Shown: positions 1 to 9,574 of the stretch, in pieces
Layout of the letters: every line of letters begins with the position of its first letter
How positions within the stretch are numbered: the first letter of the stretch is position 1
From: Cyrtodaria siliqua
Lineage: Eukaryota; Mollusca; Bivalvia; Adapedonta; Hiatellidae
Assembly (NCBI GenBank): GCA_037043455.1
Contig: JAWPHD010010312.1
Coordinates: forward strand, 30,968 to 94,967
Direction: 5' to 3'
DNA length: 64,000 nt
Made by a program: the position numbers and the translations under genes
The notes under the pieces: generated by a model
The model's database searches: none
What the model was told of the DNA's origin: nothing
Seen by the model: only the letters and a program-made list of their open reading frames with translations

Positions 1-1
1 T

Positions 2-199
2 CTATGCACAGTAAAGTCTTATGCATTTGTTTTATCTTCAAACACAACACTTTCAACAGTGGCCAGAACCGCTGTAACACAACCATCATCAACAACAGAC
101 ACAATCACTGTTACACCACCTCCAATAGCAACAAACGCTATGGTTAAAAAACAACAACAAATGGAGTCAACCACAACACATGGTTCTCAATTACGTTGA
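2..199 (+). CDS. Partial Thr/Ser/Pro-rich reading frame (3' part)
   Basis: A frame open from the window edge to a TGA at 197-199 encodes about 65 residues rich in Thr, Ser and Pro, followed by a short Lys/Gln stretch (MVKKQQQM). It is the paralog of the frame at 12017-12328. Both copies stay open through the shared part despite many substitutions, which is weak evidence for coding. There are no recognisable domains, signal peptide or membrane segments. The start lies outside the window. By the other copy it would be an ATG about 90 bases upstream. Composition is low-complexity and I do not recognise a family. It may be the N-terminal part of a mobile-element protein, since it lies inside a duplicated block. 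Confidence 0.3.
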   Translation, partial: LCTVKSYAFVLSSNTTLSTVARTAVTQPSSTTDTITVTPPPIATNAMVKKQQQMESTTTHGSQLR

Positions 200-410
200 G
201 GAAAATAGATATATTATATTAATATTATGACATAATCGTTTCATAAACCACCTCTGGCGTGGTATTAAAAGCCCGTAAGTTAGGGTTGTGAGATACAAGA
301 ATACATTTATATTATAGAGTTATTTATATATTACGGTGAAATAATCTGTATAATCTATAGTGGGGATATCTGTCTATGCAATACTGGGTAAATGTTACAT
401 AGGCCACCAC

Positions 411-446
411 CTGACGAGACTCGCTGAGGAGTCGAAATAGATTATC
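411..446 (+). ncRNA. Hammerhead ribozyme-like core (type I topology)
   Basis: Read in order: CTGACGA (411-417) fits the invariant CUGANGA; stem II GACTC/GAGTC (418-422 with 429-433) closes a 6-nt loop GCTGAG; GAA (434-436); stem III ATA/TAT (437-439 with 443-445) closes a 3-nt loop GAT; then C446, giving the cleavage triplet ATC (444-446). All core positions agree with the hammerhead consensus. Weak point: stem I is poor. Bases next to the core do not pair, and only TGTT (393-396) with AACA (461-464) is visible further out. Hammerheads in animal genomes are known from Penelope-like elements, SINEs, satellites and retrozymes. Activity is untested. Confidence 0.6.
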
Positions 447-914
447 AAAAAAAAACCGTCAACAAAATAAGCAATATATAATATTAATTATTTCTTTTAT
501 CTAACAATGTTTTTCTCCTTTTTCTCAAATATAATATCCAATTTGAAAAATACATGTTACAAACAAGTATAAAATTTTACGTGTCACTAACTAATTTTCT
601 TATTACTTGATACGTTTCCCATTGCCGCTTCTATTATACGTGTCACTAACTAATATCTCTTATTGACACTTACCGTATAATCATTATTACGGTTCGTGTA
701 ATTCTCATATACGTGTCAATAGACAGGTAACACGTATACAAGTATAAGTGTCAATAGCGTCGGTCGATAAAATATCTAGTTCCTATATGCATGCAGCTGA
801 CATATCACTCTCGACCGACAATAGTAAACAATCACTCCTAAAATATAATAGAATTATAATTCCAAAATATCTCTTCCTCTTTTCACTTCAAATCAACCGT
901 AATATTACTTAAGC

Positions 915-1216
915 AGCCCTTAAGATATAGCTATAAGGAAGCTAATGGACAAATTTGGTTGTGCTAGGGTAAGAAATGTAAGAGATATAGACTTGTAAAC
1001 ACAGCTTACACGCAAAATTTGATGTGAAATGGGACACATTTTATGAGTTATCATAATTTGGGTTCCATGGGAGCCCATGGATTACAGGAACCAAATTTGC
1101 TTATGTAGCCCTTAATATAATGCTATAAGGAAACCCATGGCCATATTTGGTTGTGCTAGGATAAGAAATGTAAGAGATATAGACTTGTAAACACAGCTTA
1201 CACGCAAACCCTGATG
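915..1216 (+). repeat. Two tandem ~110-bp repeats, 192-bp spacing
   Basis: 915-1024 and 1107-1216 share the same order of motifs: AGCCCTTAA, CTATAAGGAA, TTTGGTTGTGCTAGG, AGAGATATAGACTTG and CACAGCTTACACGCAAA. No coding potential or tRNA-like promoter is seen. Confidence 0.7.
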
Positions 1217-1220
1217 TGGG

Positions 1221-1257
1221 ACGCCGACGCTAACGCCGACGCCGACGTCGACGCCGG
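1221..1257 (+). repeat. GACGCC-type hexanucleotide microsatellite
   Basis: Imperfect repeats of GACGCC/GACGTC, strikingly GC-rich against the AT-rich surroundings. The minus-strand open frame through it (Val/Gly repeats) is an effect of the repeat. Confidence 0.75.
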
Positions 1258-1330
1258 GGTGATTACATAAGCTCTCTAAATCTTCGAATAGTCGAGCTAA
1301 GAAACGCATGAACGCCGAAAATTCTTAAAT

Positions 1331-2503
1331 AAAACCCACTGTAAACTTAAGTAAACAACGTTTTAGCATGACATTTTCATAACAAAATGATCAATCAACT
1401 AGCCATAAAAGTACACATCTCTGTATTTTGTAGGTGATAGATTCGGTGTTTGTCCTTGACGCTTAACTGACAGTTATCCTGTATAAAACAACATTTGTAG
1501 TGATACTTATATTAAAAGCTTTATAGTGTACAGTTAAGTATCTTCTTTTAGTGTTGCATGATTTCAGAACACACATTTGGATACGTTTAATTGACTTATG
1601 TTAAAAACAATGTGAGACGACTGAGGATAAAGTCCGAGTAATACCCTGTGTATTCACCTACTGAATATCTCAACATTTCGTAAATTTGTAGCAAACTGCC
1701 TTGGTGATCAGTAAATATACACAGCAAAGGATACGTTCTGATTCATTTTGTTTGCCATTATTGTTATTTAGGTTCTGAACATACATTGGCGATGTTAGTT
1801 TAGTTATACGTGCATGCACGATAGTTTTGATCAATATCAACCTCCCAAAGTACGTTATTATTGGTACTATGACAACAGGAAAATAATGTAAATATAAGAA
1901 TTGATTCTAAAATTAAAGGCGTTTATGCGATTTTGAAGGCCGGAAGTGAATAAAAAAAATACCAAAAAGCGTTAATGCGCTTCATGAAATTTGCAATTCA
2001 CTACCGGCATTAAAAAACGCATAAACGCCGAAAATGTGCAAATCAATTCTGAAATAAAACCCACTGTAAACTTAAGTATTCAAAGTTTTAGCATGGCATT
2101 TTCATAAAAAAAACTGACCAATCAACAAGCCATACAATAACACATCTCTGCATTTTGTTAGGTGATATATTCGGTATTTGTACTTGACGCTCAAATGACT
2201 GTAATCCTTAATAAAACAGCATTGGTAGTGATACAAATATTAAAAGCTTTAAAGTTAAAGTTAAGTATCGTCTTTTAGTGTTGCATGATTTCAGAACACA
2301 CATTTGGATACGTTTAATTAACGTATGGTCAAAAACAATTTGAGACGACTAAGGATAAAGTCCGAGTAATACCCTGTTTATTCACCTACTGAATATCTCA
2401 ACATTTCGTAAATGTGTAGCAAAATGTCTTGATGATCAAAAATATACACAGCAAAGGATACGTTCTGCTTCATTGTGTTTGCCATTATTTTTATTTAGGT
2501 TCT
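1331..2503 (+). repeat. Local duplication: 1331-1786 and 2050-2503
   Basis: Two copies of a ~455-bp segment share markers such as AACCCACTGTAAACTTAAGT, TTAGGTGATA, TTGACGCT, GTGTTGCATGATTTCAGAAC and AAAGTCCGAGTAATACC. The first copy ends just inside a relic exon and then diverges. The second continues into it (2499). Related copies are at 34510-35340 (unit 2) and 55440-56870 (unit 3). No gene is supported here. Confidence 0.75.
1895..2035 (+). mobile_element. Palindromic MITE-like element
   Basis: Inverted arms: a segment around GCCGGAAGTGAAT (near 1940) is mirrored by ATTCACTACCGGC (near 2000), and a central GCGTTAATGCGC lies near the axis. The same element is at 34375-34490 and degraded at 55360-55430. 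A relative with different arms is at 19195-19290 and 49430-49530. No coding capacity; the superfamily is unresolved. Confidence 0.5.
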
Positions 2504-2662
2504 GAAAATAAACAAAGTGTAAGTACGCTGATATTACCCGGAAACGATGGTGAATTCAAGTTTGAAGAAATGGACGTTTGTGTTCACGATGGGAGTATAC
2601 ACGTGGTGTTTGGGAGTCTTCTCCCAAGCATGTTTAATACATTTAAAATGCATTTTATATAA
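2499..2662 (+). pseudogene. Relic terminal exon, unrecognised gene (copy 1)
   Basis: A pyrimidine-rich tract ending in TTATTTAG precedes an open stretch running to TAA at 2660-2662. It encodes about 54 residues including FEEMDVCVHDGS and VVFG and ending FNTFKMHFI. The same stretch occurs in unit 2 (35333-35496), where it is still open, and in unit 3 (56869-57033), where an extra base shifts the frame after HVVF. Most differences between copies change amino acids, so selection looks relaxed. It reads opposite to the SCP genes. It could be the last exon of a neighbouring gene carried along with the SCP duplication. No other exons were found and I do not recognise the protein. Confidence 0.35.
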
Positions 2663-2929
2663 GCTTTTAGTTTGCGAGAAAAATGACTATAGAGGTGTTA
2701 TTATATCATGGAATGTATGTATAATGCAGTCACTCAGTACATTTGAAAACGCAACATTTTTGATTTTTGATTTGTTTCAGTCCGCTATTATTTTGATCAA
2801 ATCAAGTTTGTATATTATGTTAATGATAAGTCTACGAAAAAGTCTCTCACAAGTCTCTTTGTCCCAAAGGTTTACATATAGCGATAAACAGTTGAATAAG
2901 ATTTGCTCTACTTCTTTCAGTTAAAACAT

Positions 2930-3085
2930 ATTTTAGACGGTTCTAGGCCCATTCTTCATGTTTTATCTCGTTGTAAATGAAGGAAACTGGCATGTTGATT
3001 GCAGTTTGGTGCCATATAACCCACTTGTATAGATGTGATTAAAACCTAATTCAATTCATGAATGGTAGACATTGATTTCATTGTA
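2930..3085 (+). repeat. Dispersed GGTTCTAGGCCC repeat (unit 1 copy)
   Basis: Starts near GGTTCTAGGCCCATTCTTC and continues through TTTTATCTCGTTGTAAATG, TGGCATGTTGATTG and GGTGCCATATAACC to TTCAATTCATGAATGG. Related copies: 35770-35925, 57305-57445, 60185-60260 and 61740-61880 on the plus strand, and 60525-60665 on the minus strand. Dispersed in both orientations, so a mobile element is likely. Confidence 0.65.
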
Positions 3086-3089
3086 TTGT

Positions 3090-3747
3090 GTTGCCTCGGT
3101 ATTTGTGTGGTCAAAACATAGAAGATATATGTTGCCTTGGAACTAATATAGGATGTGCTTCAGCAAGAAGTGAGGAAGCTTGTATGCTCACGAGTGTTTT
3201 AGTAAAAGTAAAACAATTTGTGTTTCCAACCTTCGAGATTTATTTGTTAATCTATTTCCAAACAAATGCCAGAATTTAGACAACAACATGAGTTTATAAG
3301 TATTAAAATACGATAGTTCCACCATCATTCTGTGACTAACTCATAATGTAATTTCACTTATTAAACACAGTATTTTTTGCACTATATATGTGTTTGTGTT
3401 ATCACCTAAATGTCTCCTTGGTATACGGCTCCCTATATATTTTCGCTCACTATGATCAGGAAGCTGAGAGTTGTATCTCAACATCGGTCGAAAACAAAGT
3501 TTTCCTTAACCCTTAACAATAATACCTTGTTTCCTGTAAATGTGGTAGGTATCTCGATGGGTGATTTTTTTTTTAAATATACTATTTTGCTCTTAAACGG
3601 AATTATTTTAAATCAAGATCATGCATAAGAACATAGCAAGGTTGCTCCACCACTAAAAGTGGTTGTGAATATAAAGCAAGGTTGGGTCTGATATAAAATA
3701 TCTAATTGGCTGGGTTACAGGAAACACAGCATATTTTTGTTTAGGCA
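3090..3747. other. SCP1 3' flank
   Basis: No gene is supported. The stretch aligns with 35930-36641 and 57455-58129 over its whole length, so it belongs to the ancestral SCP unit. Just beyond the SCP1 stop the minus strand reads AACAAA rather than AATAAA. In SCP2 the same place reads AATAAA. Confidence 0.6.
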
Positions 3748-4873
3748 TTATACACCACCCTCAAGGTTGGTTTTAACTATGTTTTCTTTTGATGCATCTT
3801 CGCTTGTTATAAAATCGACCCACTCGTCAATAGCACGACGCATTGGAACGAGACCGTCTACTGGACCGAAGGCCTCAAAGAACTTAGTATCCAAAAGATC
3901 ATTTGCATGACCGTAGGCCTTCAAGGCGATATGAGCCTCTTCCTCGGAGATTGACTTGTCCTTGTTTATATCAATGACGTCAAAAAACATATCAACATAT
4001 CTTGCCACCTGACTGTGGAATTTCTTCCTATCAGTCGTAAAGTCGTTATTACACGCAGCGACAAACTCTGATTCCGTCACTTCGCCAATTTGCCCTCGGA
4101 AAATAAAGTCAGTCCACCATATTTCCAAGTTGTTTAGAACTTCTTTTTTTCTTTCATCGTCTAGATGATTCAACTCTGCGAACTTTCTCCTGAAAAACAA
4201 GCAAATAACCAAACGGAATAAATATCAAAATCAGCAATGGATATTTTTTAATACTATTTCTTGCTATAACTCTGGTTAATTCTGACATGTTTAGATTATT
4301 AGACATTTCTAGGGCATCAGCGTTTCCTATCGCACCATTAACTCCATGTTTATACTGTAGGATTATTCGCAAATTATTAGGAATAATACTTTTGAATCAA
4401 TGTTTTCTAATGTTTAAGCATTAAATGTTGATACTTGACTTGTCTTATATGTTTATTGGTAGGCTTTTATGAAAAGTGGTAAAAGGAGTTATTTACTTTT
4501 CCATTCAACATGGTTTACTATGGATAATCATAAAAAGAAATCTGTTCCACTAAATTTCTAGCTGCAATAATATGTCTCGGAATAAATTTCATTTAGTTTT
4601 ATTGGCCTTTATATTTTATTATATTATTATTTATAATACATTTGTATTGAAGCGATTATTACTATCAGAATATATACTCTAAACTAAATTAAATATACAG
4701 AGGCCGTCGACAAAATCTAAAACGTTTCGCTATACAGTGAAAATTAAGACATTAACATGACAGCACACCTACCTTGATTCCTCAACATCTGCCATGGAGA
4801 GTACACCGTCGTGGTTCACATCCAGGGCCTTGTGCCAGAGCTTCCACTTGGACACCAAGAACTCGTTTGCCAT
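3748..4873 (-). CDS. Sarcoplasmic calcium-binding protein, paralog 1 (two exons)
   Basis: Cytosolic EF-hand calcium buffer, typical of invertebrate muscle. Exon 1 is 4873-4773 (101 bp) and exon 2 is 4189-3748 (442 bp), with a 583-bp GT-AG intron (donor AAG|GTAGGT, acceptor TTTTTCAG|GAG). The split Arg codon restores one 180-residue frame. EF-hand 1 loop: residues 18-29 (DVNHDGVLSMAD), intact with Asp at position 12. EF-hand 2 region (about 64-76) has no usable loop. EF-hand 3 loop: 107-118 (DINKDKSISEEE), all ligand positions present. EF-hand 4 region (about 142-153, GPVDGLVPMRRA) is degenerate. The N-terminus (NEFLVSKWK) and C-terminus (FITSEDASK, then LEGGV) fit molluscan SCPs in sequence and length, so two calcium sites are predicted. 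The ATG is the first in exon 1. No frame damage is seen. Confidence 0.93.
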
Positions 4874-4939
4874 TATGAAGAGCACTATAATACTGTAACA
4901 AATTTGTTGAATGGTGAACTGTTTATGAAGCAATCCACC

Positions 4940-4965
4940 GTTTAGCAATACTTAAATAGTATCCT
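4940..4965 (-). promoter_or_regulatory. Candidate TATA-type core promoter of SCP1
   Basis: On the minus strand ACTATTTAAG (4951-4960) lies about 80 bases before the SCP1 ATG. The element and its surroundings are kept in unit 2 (37949-37960). TATTTAAG can serve as a TATA box and resembles a MEF2-like site, which would suit a muscle gene. This is inferred from position and conservation only. Confidence 0.4.
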
Positions 4966-5187
4966 TGCACACTTAATACTTATTATTCATTAACACACCT
5001 TTATTATGACAACTTCGTTGTAATCTATCGAATCTAGTCCTATATTCGCCAAGGCCCTTGAACTTTCAGGACCTGATCGTAGAAGTTCACGGGAACTTTA
5101 ATGAATTAATAAATGAATGGTGTATTACGGCACGTCGACACAGAAATAGATCATATTGTGCGCTCTGAAGACCTTGTCAGGCTCCCC

Positions 5188-5238
5188 AGTTTGACTGGGG
5201 CGGTACATCTGTCAAACGGTAACGCAGGTGTCCTAAGG
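5188..5238 (+). pseudogene. 28S rRNA fragment (51 nt)
   Basis: AGTTTGACTGGGGCGGTAC, then CTGTCAAACGGTAACGCAGG and TGTCCTAAGG, reproduce a deeply conserved part of domain V of eukaryotic 28S rRNA (the ...TTTGACTGGGGCGGTACAYCTGTCAAA... segment). Flanks do not continue as rRNA. Unit 2 lacks it at the matching place (about 39945), so it arrived in unit 1 after duplication or was lost from unit 2. Too short to function. It may be a retroposed rRNA piece or part of an rRNA-derived SINE. Confidence 0.85.
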
Positions 5239-5239
5239 T

Positions 5240-5620
5240 GAAACTTGTTTGATATGGTAGAATGCATTAGTAAACACTTAAGCGACGCATGGTATAGTGA
5301 ATCTCAATTTTACCAAAAATGCCTTCATTTTTAATATGACATATTATATAGCACTCGTATTTACATGTTATGTGTATTAAAATAATGAATTGATGGCGAT
5401 GGATGAAAATATTGAATTACGCTTTACGTTCGTTTATTCACGTAATTACATATTTACTTGTTTATCAAAAACATGTCAGATGAAGCTAGACCTTGACTAA
5501 CAATGTTATCAAACTGCGTTGATAAGTGAGTGTCAACATACTTTTGCTTGATATGACAATGGGACTTCATATATCAATATCTAAATGAGTGGTCCTATAA
5601 GATTATAATGATTATAATTT
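5240..5620. other. Shared upstream flank of SCP1
   Basis: Aligns with 39945-40280 in unit 2 (CTTGTTTGATATGGTAGAATGC onward). No gene, RNA or element recognised. Confidence 0.5.
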
Positions 5621-5621
5621 T

Positions 5622-5765
5622 GTAGAGGACGCGATTGATATATAACTATTTGTAGAGAACGCGATTTATATATAACTATTTGTAGCGGACGAGATTTATA
5701 TATAACTATTTGTAGAGAATGCGATTTATATATAACTATTTGTAGAAGACGAGATGTATATATAT
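5622..5765 (+). repeat. 30-bp minisatellite, ~5 units
   Basis: Unit TTTGTAGAGGACGCGATTTA plus TATATAACTA, about five imperfect copies. The same locus in unit 2 (40279-41395) has about 37 copies. Confidence 0.9.
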
Positions 5766-6049
5766 AATTATATAAGTAGTATCGTTAAATGCAACATTTA
5801 ATACTTGCAGTAGCTGTAACTGCAAATAGCATTTACTAACTGGTCCTTTTGGAGTATTACACACCACTTAAGCCAGTGCTAAAGAGTTAGATGTCCTGAA
5901 TTGTGTAATTTCTTTTATGAATACAGATGCACTCAAGCTAAATCACATTTTGCTCTAATTGCGCGAGCATCCTGTTCATTTCATTTCATTTAATAAAAAA
6001 TCTGCTCTTCATATTTTGATTTAAGTTAGTTAATTATGTTCAACTGAAA

Positions 6050-6135
6050 GATACACAAGTAACGGTGTAGTAATAAAGCATCTGCCTCACATACGGTAGG
6101 TCTTGGGTTCAATCACAAGAGAGGTCACACAAAGT
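6050..6135 (+). mobile_element. tRNA-like SINE head (second family)
   Basis: An A-box-like TAGTAATAAAG followed about 38 bases later by a B-box-like GGTTCAATC gives RNA polymerase III promoter spacing. Also present in unit 2 at 41755-41840. The 3' body is not defined. Confidence 0.45.
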
Positions 6136-6616
6136 ACGTCATACAGATCAATTATGATATGAAATACATGTCCAAAAGTATACTTATAATTATACCAATA
6201 TACTATTTTAGAGTTATTATGTTATATGTTGTTTTGTCATAATGTTAGGCCAAAGAAACAACAATATTCTTATGTTTCCTCTAAACAAAAAACCAAAAAC
6301 GTTTAGCCCTAACCCTGATGTCTTTTTATGGCAAAAATTAGCAAGCACTGTAAAATCAGGTATTTTTTTCTATACAGCCCATATACTAATATTTTGTTAA
6401 CTATGAAACACATTTCTTATAAACATTTGTCCTACCTGATGTTGAAAAGTTGTAAAAGATTAAATGCATAATGAGCTTTCAGAAAAGTGGCGTCTACAAA
6501 ATAAAGGCTCACCTCATTAGCTTACACAAACTGTATTTGGCTACTGCGTCCTTAGTTGCAACTTTAAATTGTTTCTGAAATTGTTCTTGAATTGTTTCTA
6601 TGGGATATAAATCGTT

Positions 6617-6778
6617 TGTATGGTAATTCTTTGTACAAGTGTGTGCTATAATCTATGTGTATTATCTGTTTCTATGGTAATTCTTTGTACAAGTGTGTTC
6701 TATAATCTGTGTGTATTATCTGTTGCTATGGTAACTCTTTGTACAAGTGTGTGCTATAATCTAGTCTTGGCAAATAAA
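6617..6778 (+). repeat. 54-bp tandem repeat, 3 units
   Basis: Three copies starting CTATGGTAATTCTTTGTACA and passing AAGTGTGTGCTATAATCT. 54 is divisible by three, so an open frame repeats through it; that frame is not a gene. The same locus in unit 2 repeats with a 157-bp period instead. Confidence 0.85.
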
Positions 6779-7715
6779 TCATTGTACGAGTTGCAGTATA
6801 GGACGCTTATAAACACTATTTGCTACACTTCTCTGCTAAATGTGAGTTATTGTTGAATTGTATATATGTGTATTATCTGTTGCTATGGTAATTGTTTGTA
6901 AACTTGTTTGATCTGTAAAACAAATGTATTATGCAAAGTATAATGCTTATTAAATAGATATTTGTTTAATGTTCAGTATGTCAGTATGATTAATATTGAT
7001 AACTGTATTGATGTATCGAGATAAATTACAATTGAAAAACAAATAATCTGTGCTAGTTAAGCCCAACGGTTGGTGACATTACCTTTTAATTAATTATTAA
7101 TTGTTTATGTTGTTGTTGTTTTCATACAGCAGTCATCTACGAATGACAGCGAGATGTTTAAATATATTTATCACATGACATGCTTCTGGGAGTGTAATAA
7201 CGCCGTGACTTTTTTTATCGTAATACGGATGCAAATGAGGACCGAATCACTGTGTACATAAAAACATTTTCCCCAGTTGTTTGCATTATACGATACAACT
7301 ATTTATCATTATTTGAAATTTTAATTTATAAAGTGCGTGTTATTAACGAATAATTTGGTTAAAGGCATTATTTGCCTGGCGAACGAGTTACAGTCGCGTT
7401 ACCTAGCTGACGTCATGAAAACAACAAAACGACGTCATGATTAATCTTAAAAATCAAGGTAAATTAGGTGGGACGCAGGGAAAGCTTTTCTCGTGGATAT
7501 ACCGCATAACTCACTTTTGAATTACAAGTGTTTTAACACGAAGTAGTCCCAATTTGTACTCACGTGCTTTTACGCGGAAATTACAGTTTTCTTTTAAAAA
7601 ACGCTAGTTCAAGCCACTATTGAATGTTAAAACAACACTAACAAAAACTAAAGTAAGTTTATAGGTTAAACAAACCCTAGAATTTGTTCTGACCACTGTT
7701 GGCATATATTATATA

Positions 7716-8694
7716 TTATTAATTAACTACTTAATATCTGCCGTGGTTTGCACGAAACTGTACGCATCATATGGTAAAAACAAGGCCAATATGGAGAGAA
7801 ACACTACCGATATGAGAAAACTCGGCCAATATGAAATTCAAGCAATCTGATTGGCCAATATGACCAAGGCTTTGTTTTCTTTAAGGACGCCATTTTGAAG
7901 AAAAAAAGCACAATGTCGCAGCTATTTTCGCCTATGTAATGTAGACAATCAATATAATTAAGGTTTGATTCGCTGAAATATAGATATTATGACGTTCGTG
8001 TGTGATTTTCCCACGCGCCAGTGGAAGATTTATTTGAATCAGATACTTGTTATTAAATGTTATATTGAACATACACCTCTTGTTCTTTCTTACCTGTAAA
8101 TGATATTTTCAAACGTAGGAATAAAGAGAGATATTAAGTAGTTAATTTATAAAAATGTCATTAATTAAGTGTTTTCATATTGGCCTAGTTATTGGACCTT
8201 GGACCAATAACTGGGGCAATAACTGGGCCAATATGAAAACACTTAATTAATAACATCATATTATTAATTAACTTAGCTATATTAGCCTTGTTTTACTAGA
8301 AACTTTACGCACGATACGACGGAAACTCGCCAATATGAACCGGAAGTCGGCCAATATGAAAAAAACAAGGCCAATATGAAGACACTTGCCAATACGAGAT
8401 TTAAGTGACGTCATTCACGTTAGGAAACGTCATTCGCGCTCGCTTTTTGACATATAAATTTAATGAACGCTACTATAAATAAACGCAAAGTATGTCAAAA
8501 TAATTTGATTATAAACGAATTAAACTGTAGTGGCTGTTAATTAAGAAAATTGTCATTAATTAAGTGTTTTCATCTTGTATGAGTTATTGGTCCTCGGACT
8601 GTCATATTGGCCCGCGGCCTTCGGCCTTGGGCCAATATGACAGTCCTTGGACCAATAACTGGGCCAATATGAAATCACTTAAGTAATAACATCT
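7716..8694 (+). mobile_element. Dimeric non-autonomous hairpin element (unit 1 only)
   Basis: Unit 2 reads directly across this site (43480-43500: CATATATAATATA then GTCTAAATCGC), so about 980 bp were inserted here or cleanly lost there. The insert is a head-to-tail dimer: both halves begin near TATTAATTAACT, share ACTTTACGCA/ACTGTACGCA, carry several GGCCAATATGAA motifs, and end in a long hairpin. The hairpins are about 8155-8257 (arms ~40 bp) and 8550-8690 (arms ~60 bp with GGCCCGCGGCC/TTCGGCC at the tip), each closing with ACTTAA..TAATAACATC. A tandem dimer with a 3' hairpin suggests a rolling-circle (Helitron/Helentron-like) non-autonomous element, though CTRR is not evident. Confidence 0.6.
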
Positions 8695-9480
8695 TAGTCT
8701 AAATCGCAATTCAAATGTGAAGATCAAAAATACTGAGTTTTTTATAACTCCAAAATTACCGATTTCTCAAAACGGTCTCAAAAAATGTGTAGTAACCAAT
8801 TTGGCTTTAATTAACAGGAATGATAGATCAGTACCTCTGCTACCTTTCCCGAAATGTTCGGCAAAATTGACGAGTACTCAAATATTTAGACCCTTTTGAA
8901 ATATGGTAACCCCTGTTTGTCACTGAAAACACTCATATTCAAAATAGCGGCTACAAGGTAAATAATCAAAACTGAAAAGCAACAACAGAAACGTAAAACA
9001 TGAATATTTTCTACTCCCGGGCATAGAGTCTAGTTATTTCCTGTCCCAAATAAAAATATGTCAGTAAATCTGAAGGGTTCAAGCACTATTCTGCCTTTTT
9101 TTAGCATATGTACTTGTCGGCTGTTGTTGTGGTGTTGTGTTGACTTGGATACACAACAATACTTGTAGAACAGCTGTGACCAAGATTGATCAAGGTCATG
9201 ACTCATCAGTACGATCTCATGTCACGTTCGCCTGGATTAGGCTAGTGACACTGACAAATTAGGTGATTAGACGTAAACAAAATACAGGTTTGTACTCTTT
9301 ACTGAATCTTAAATGTTATTTTCCCTGCAAGTTCATGATGATCATATTTATCAATGTAATAGAGTGCATGGGCGTATAGCTATACCGTTTTCAATGGGTT
9401 TGCAATAGCTACATGCTAAGCCCCTGGAGTGTCTCCGTTTGCTAACATTAAATTATAGCATTGGTATATGTTAATACTTG
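8695..9480. other. Shared intergenic sequence, no gene
   Basis: Aligns with 43493-44330. Short open frames here are not conserved between units. Nothing recognised. Confidence 0.5.
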
Positions 9481-9482
9481 CT

Positions 9483-9565
9483 AAAGTAAATAATTGAAGG
9501 CACCGATTCTGTGGGGGTCCTCTGATCCCCCGCCCCTAGAATCTGTGTTTTCAATTATTTACTTT
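9483..9565 (+). repeat. Small palindrome, 16-bp perfect arms
   Basis: AAAGTAAATAATTGAA (9483-9498) is mirrored by TTCAATTATTTACTTT (9550-9565). An inner GATTCT/AGAATC plus a G-run facing a C-run forms a second stem. Unit 2 copy: 44332-44415, arms also perfect. Confidence 0.75.
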
Positions 9566-9574
9566 TGTGCGTAC

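Larger units (their letters stand above)
1..905 (+). repeat. Duplicated block, copy A (partner 12107-12925)
   Basis: The sequence matches 12107-12925 nearly end to end, with an extra ~80 bp at about 665-745 here. It contains the Thr-rich frame (2-199), a hammerhead-like core (411-446), and short internal repeats of TACGTGTCACTAACTAAT near 577, 636 and 705. Homology stops after the shared AACCGTAATATTA near 905. The left end is outside the window. A mobile-element origin is inferred; no terminal repeats or target duplication were found. Confidence 0.8.

Noticed and set aside
1600..1660. Possible second hammerhead around GACTGAGGATAAAGTCCGAG
   Set aside because: Lacks CUGANGA and the GAAA junction; only a short stem is possible.
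4154..4372. Minus-strand frame overlapping the SCP1 intron
   Set aside because: Lies in the intron and the exon 2 edge in another register; not kept in units 2 or 3.
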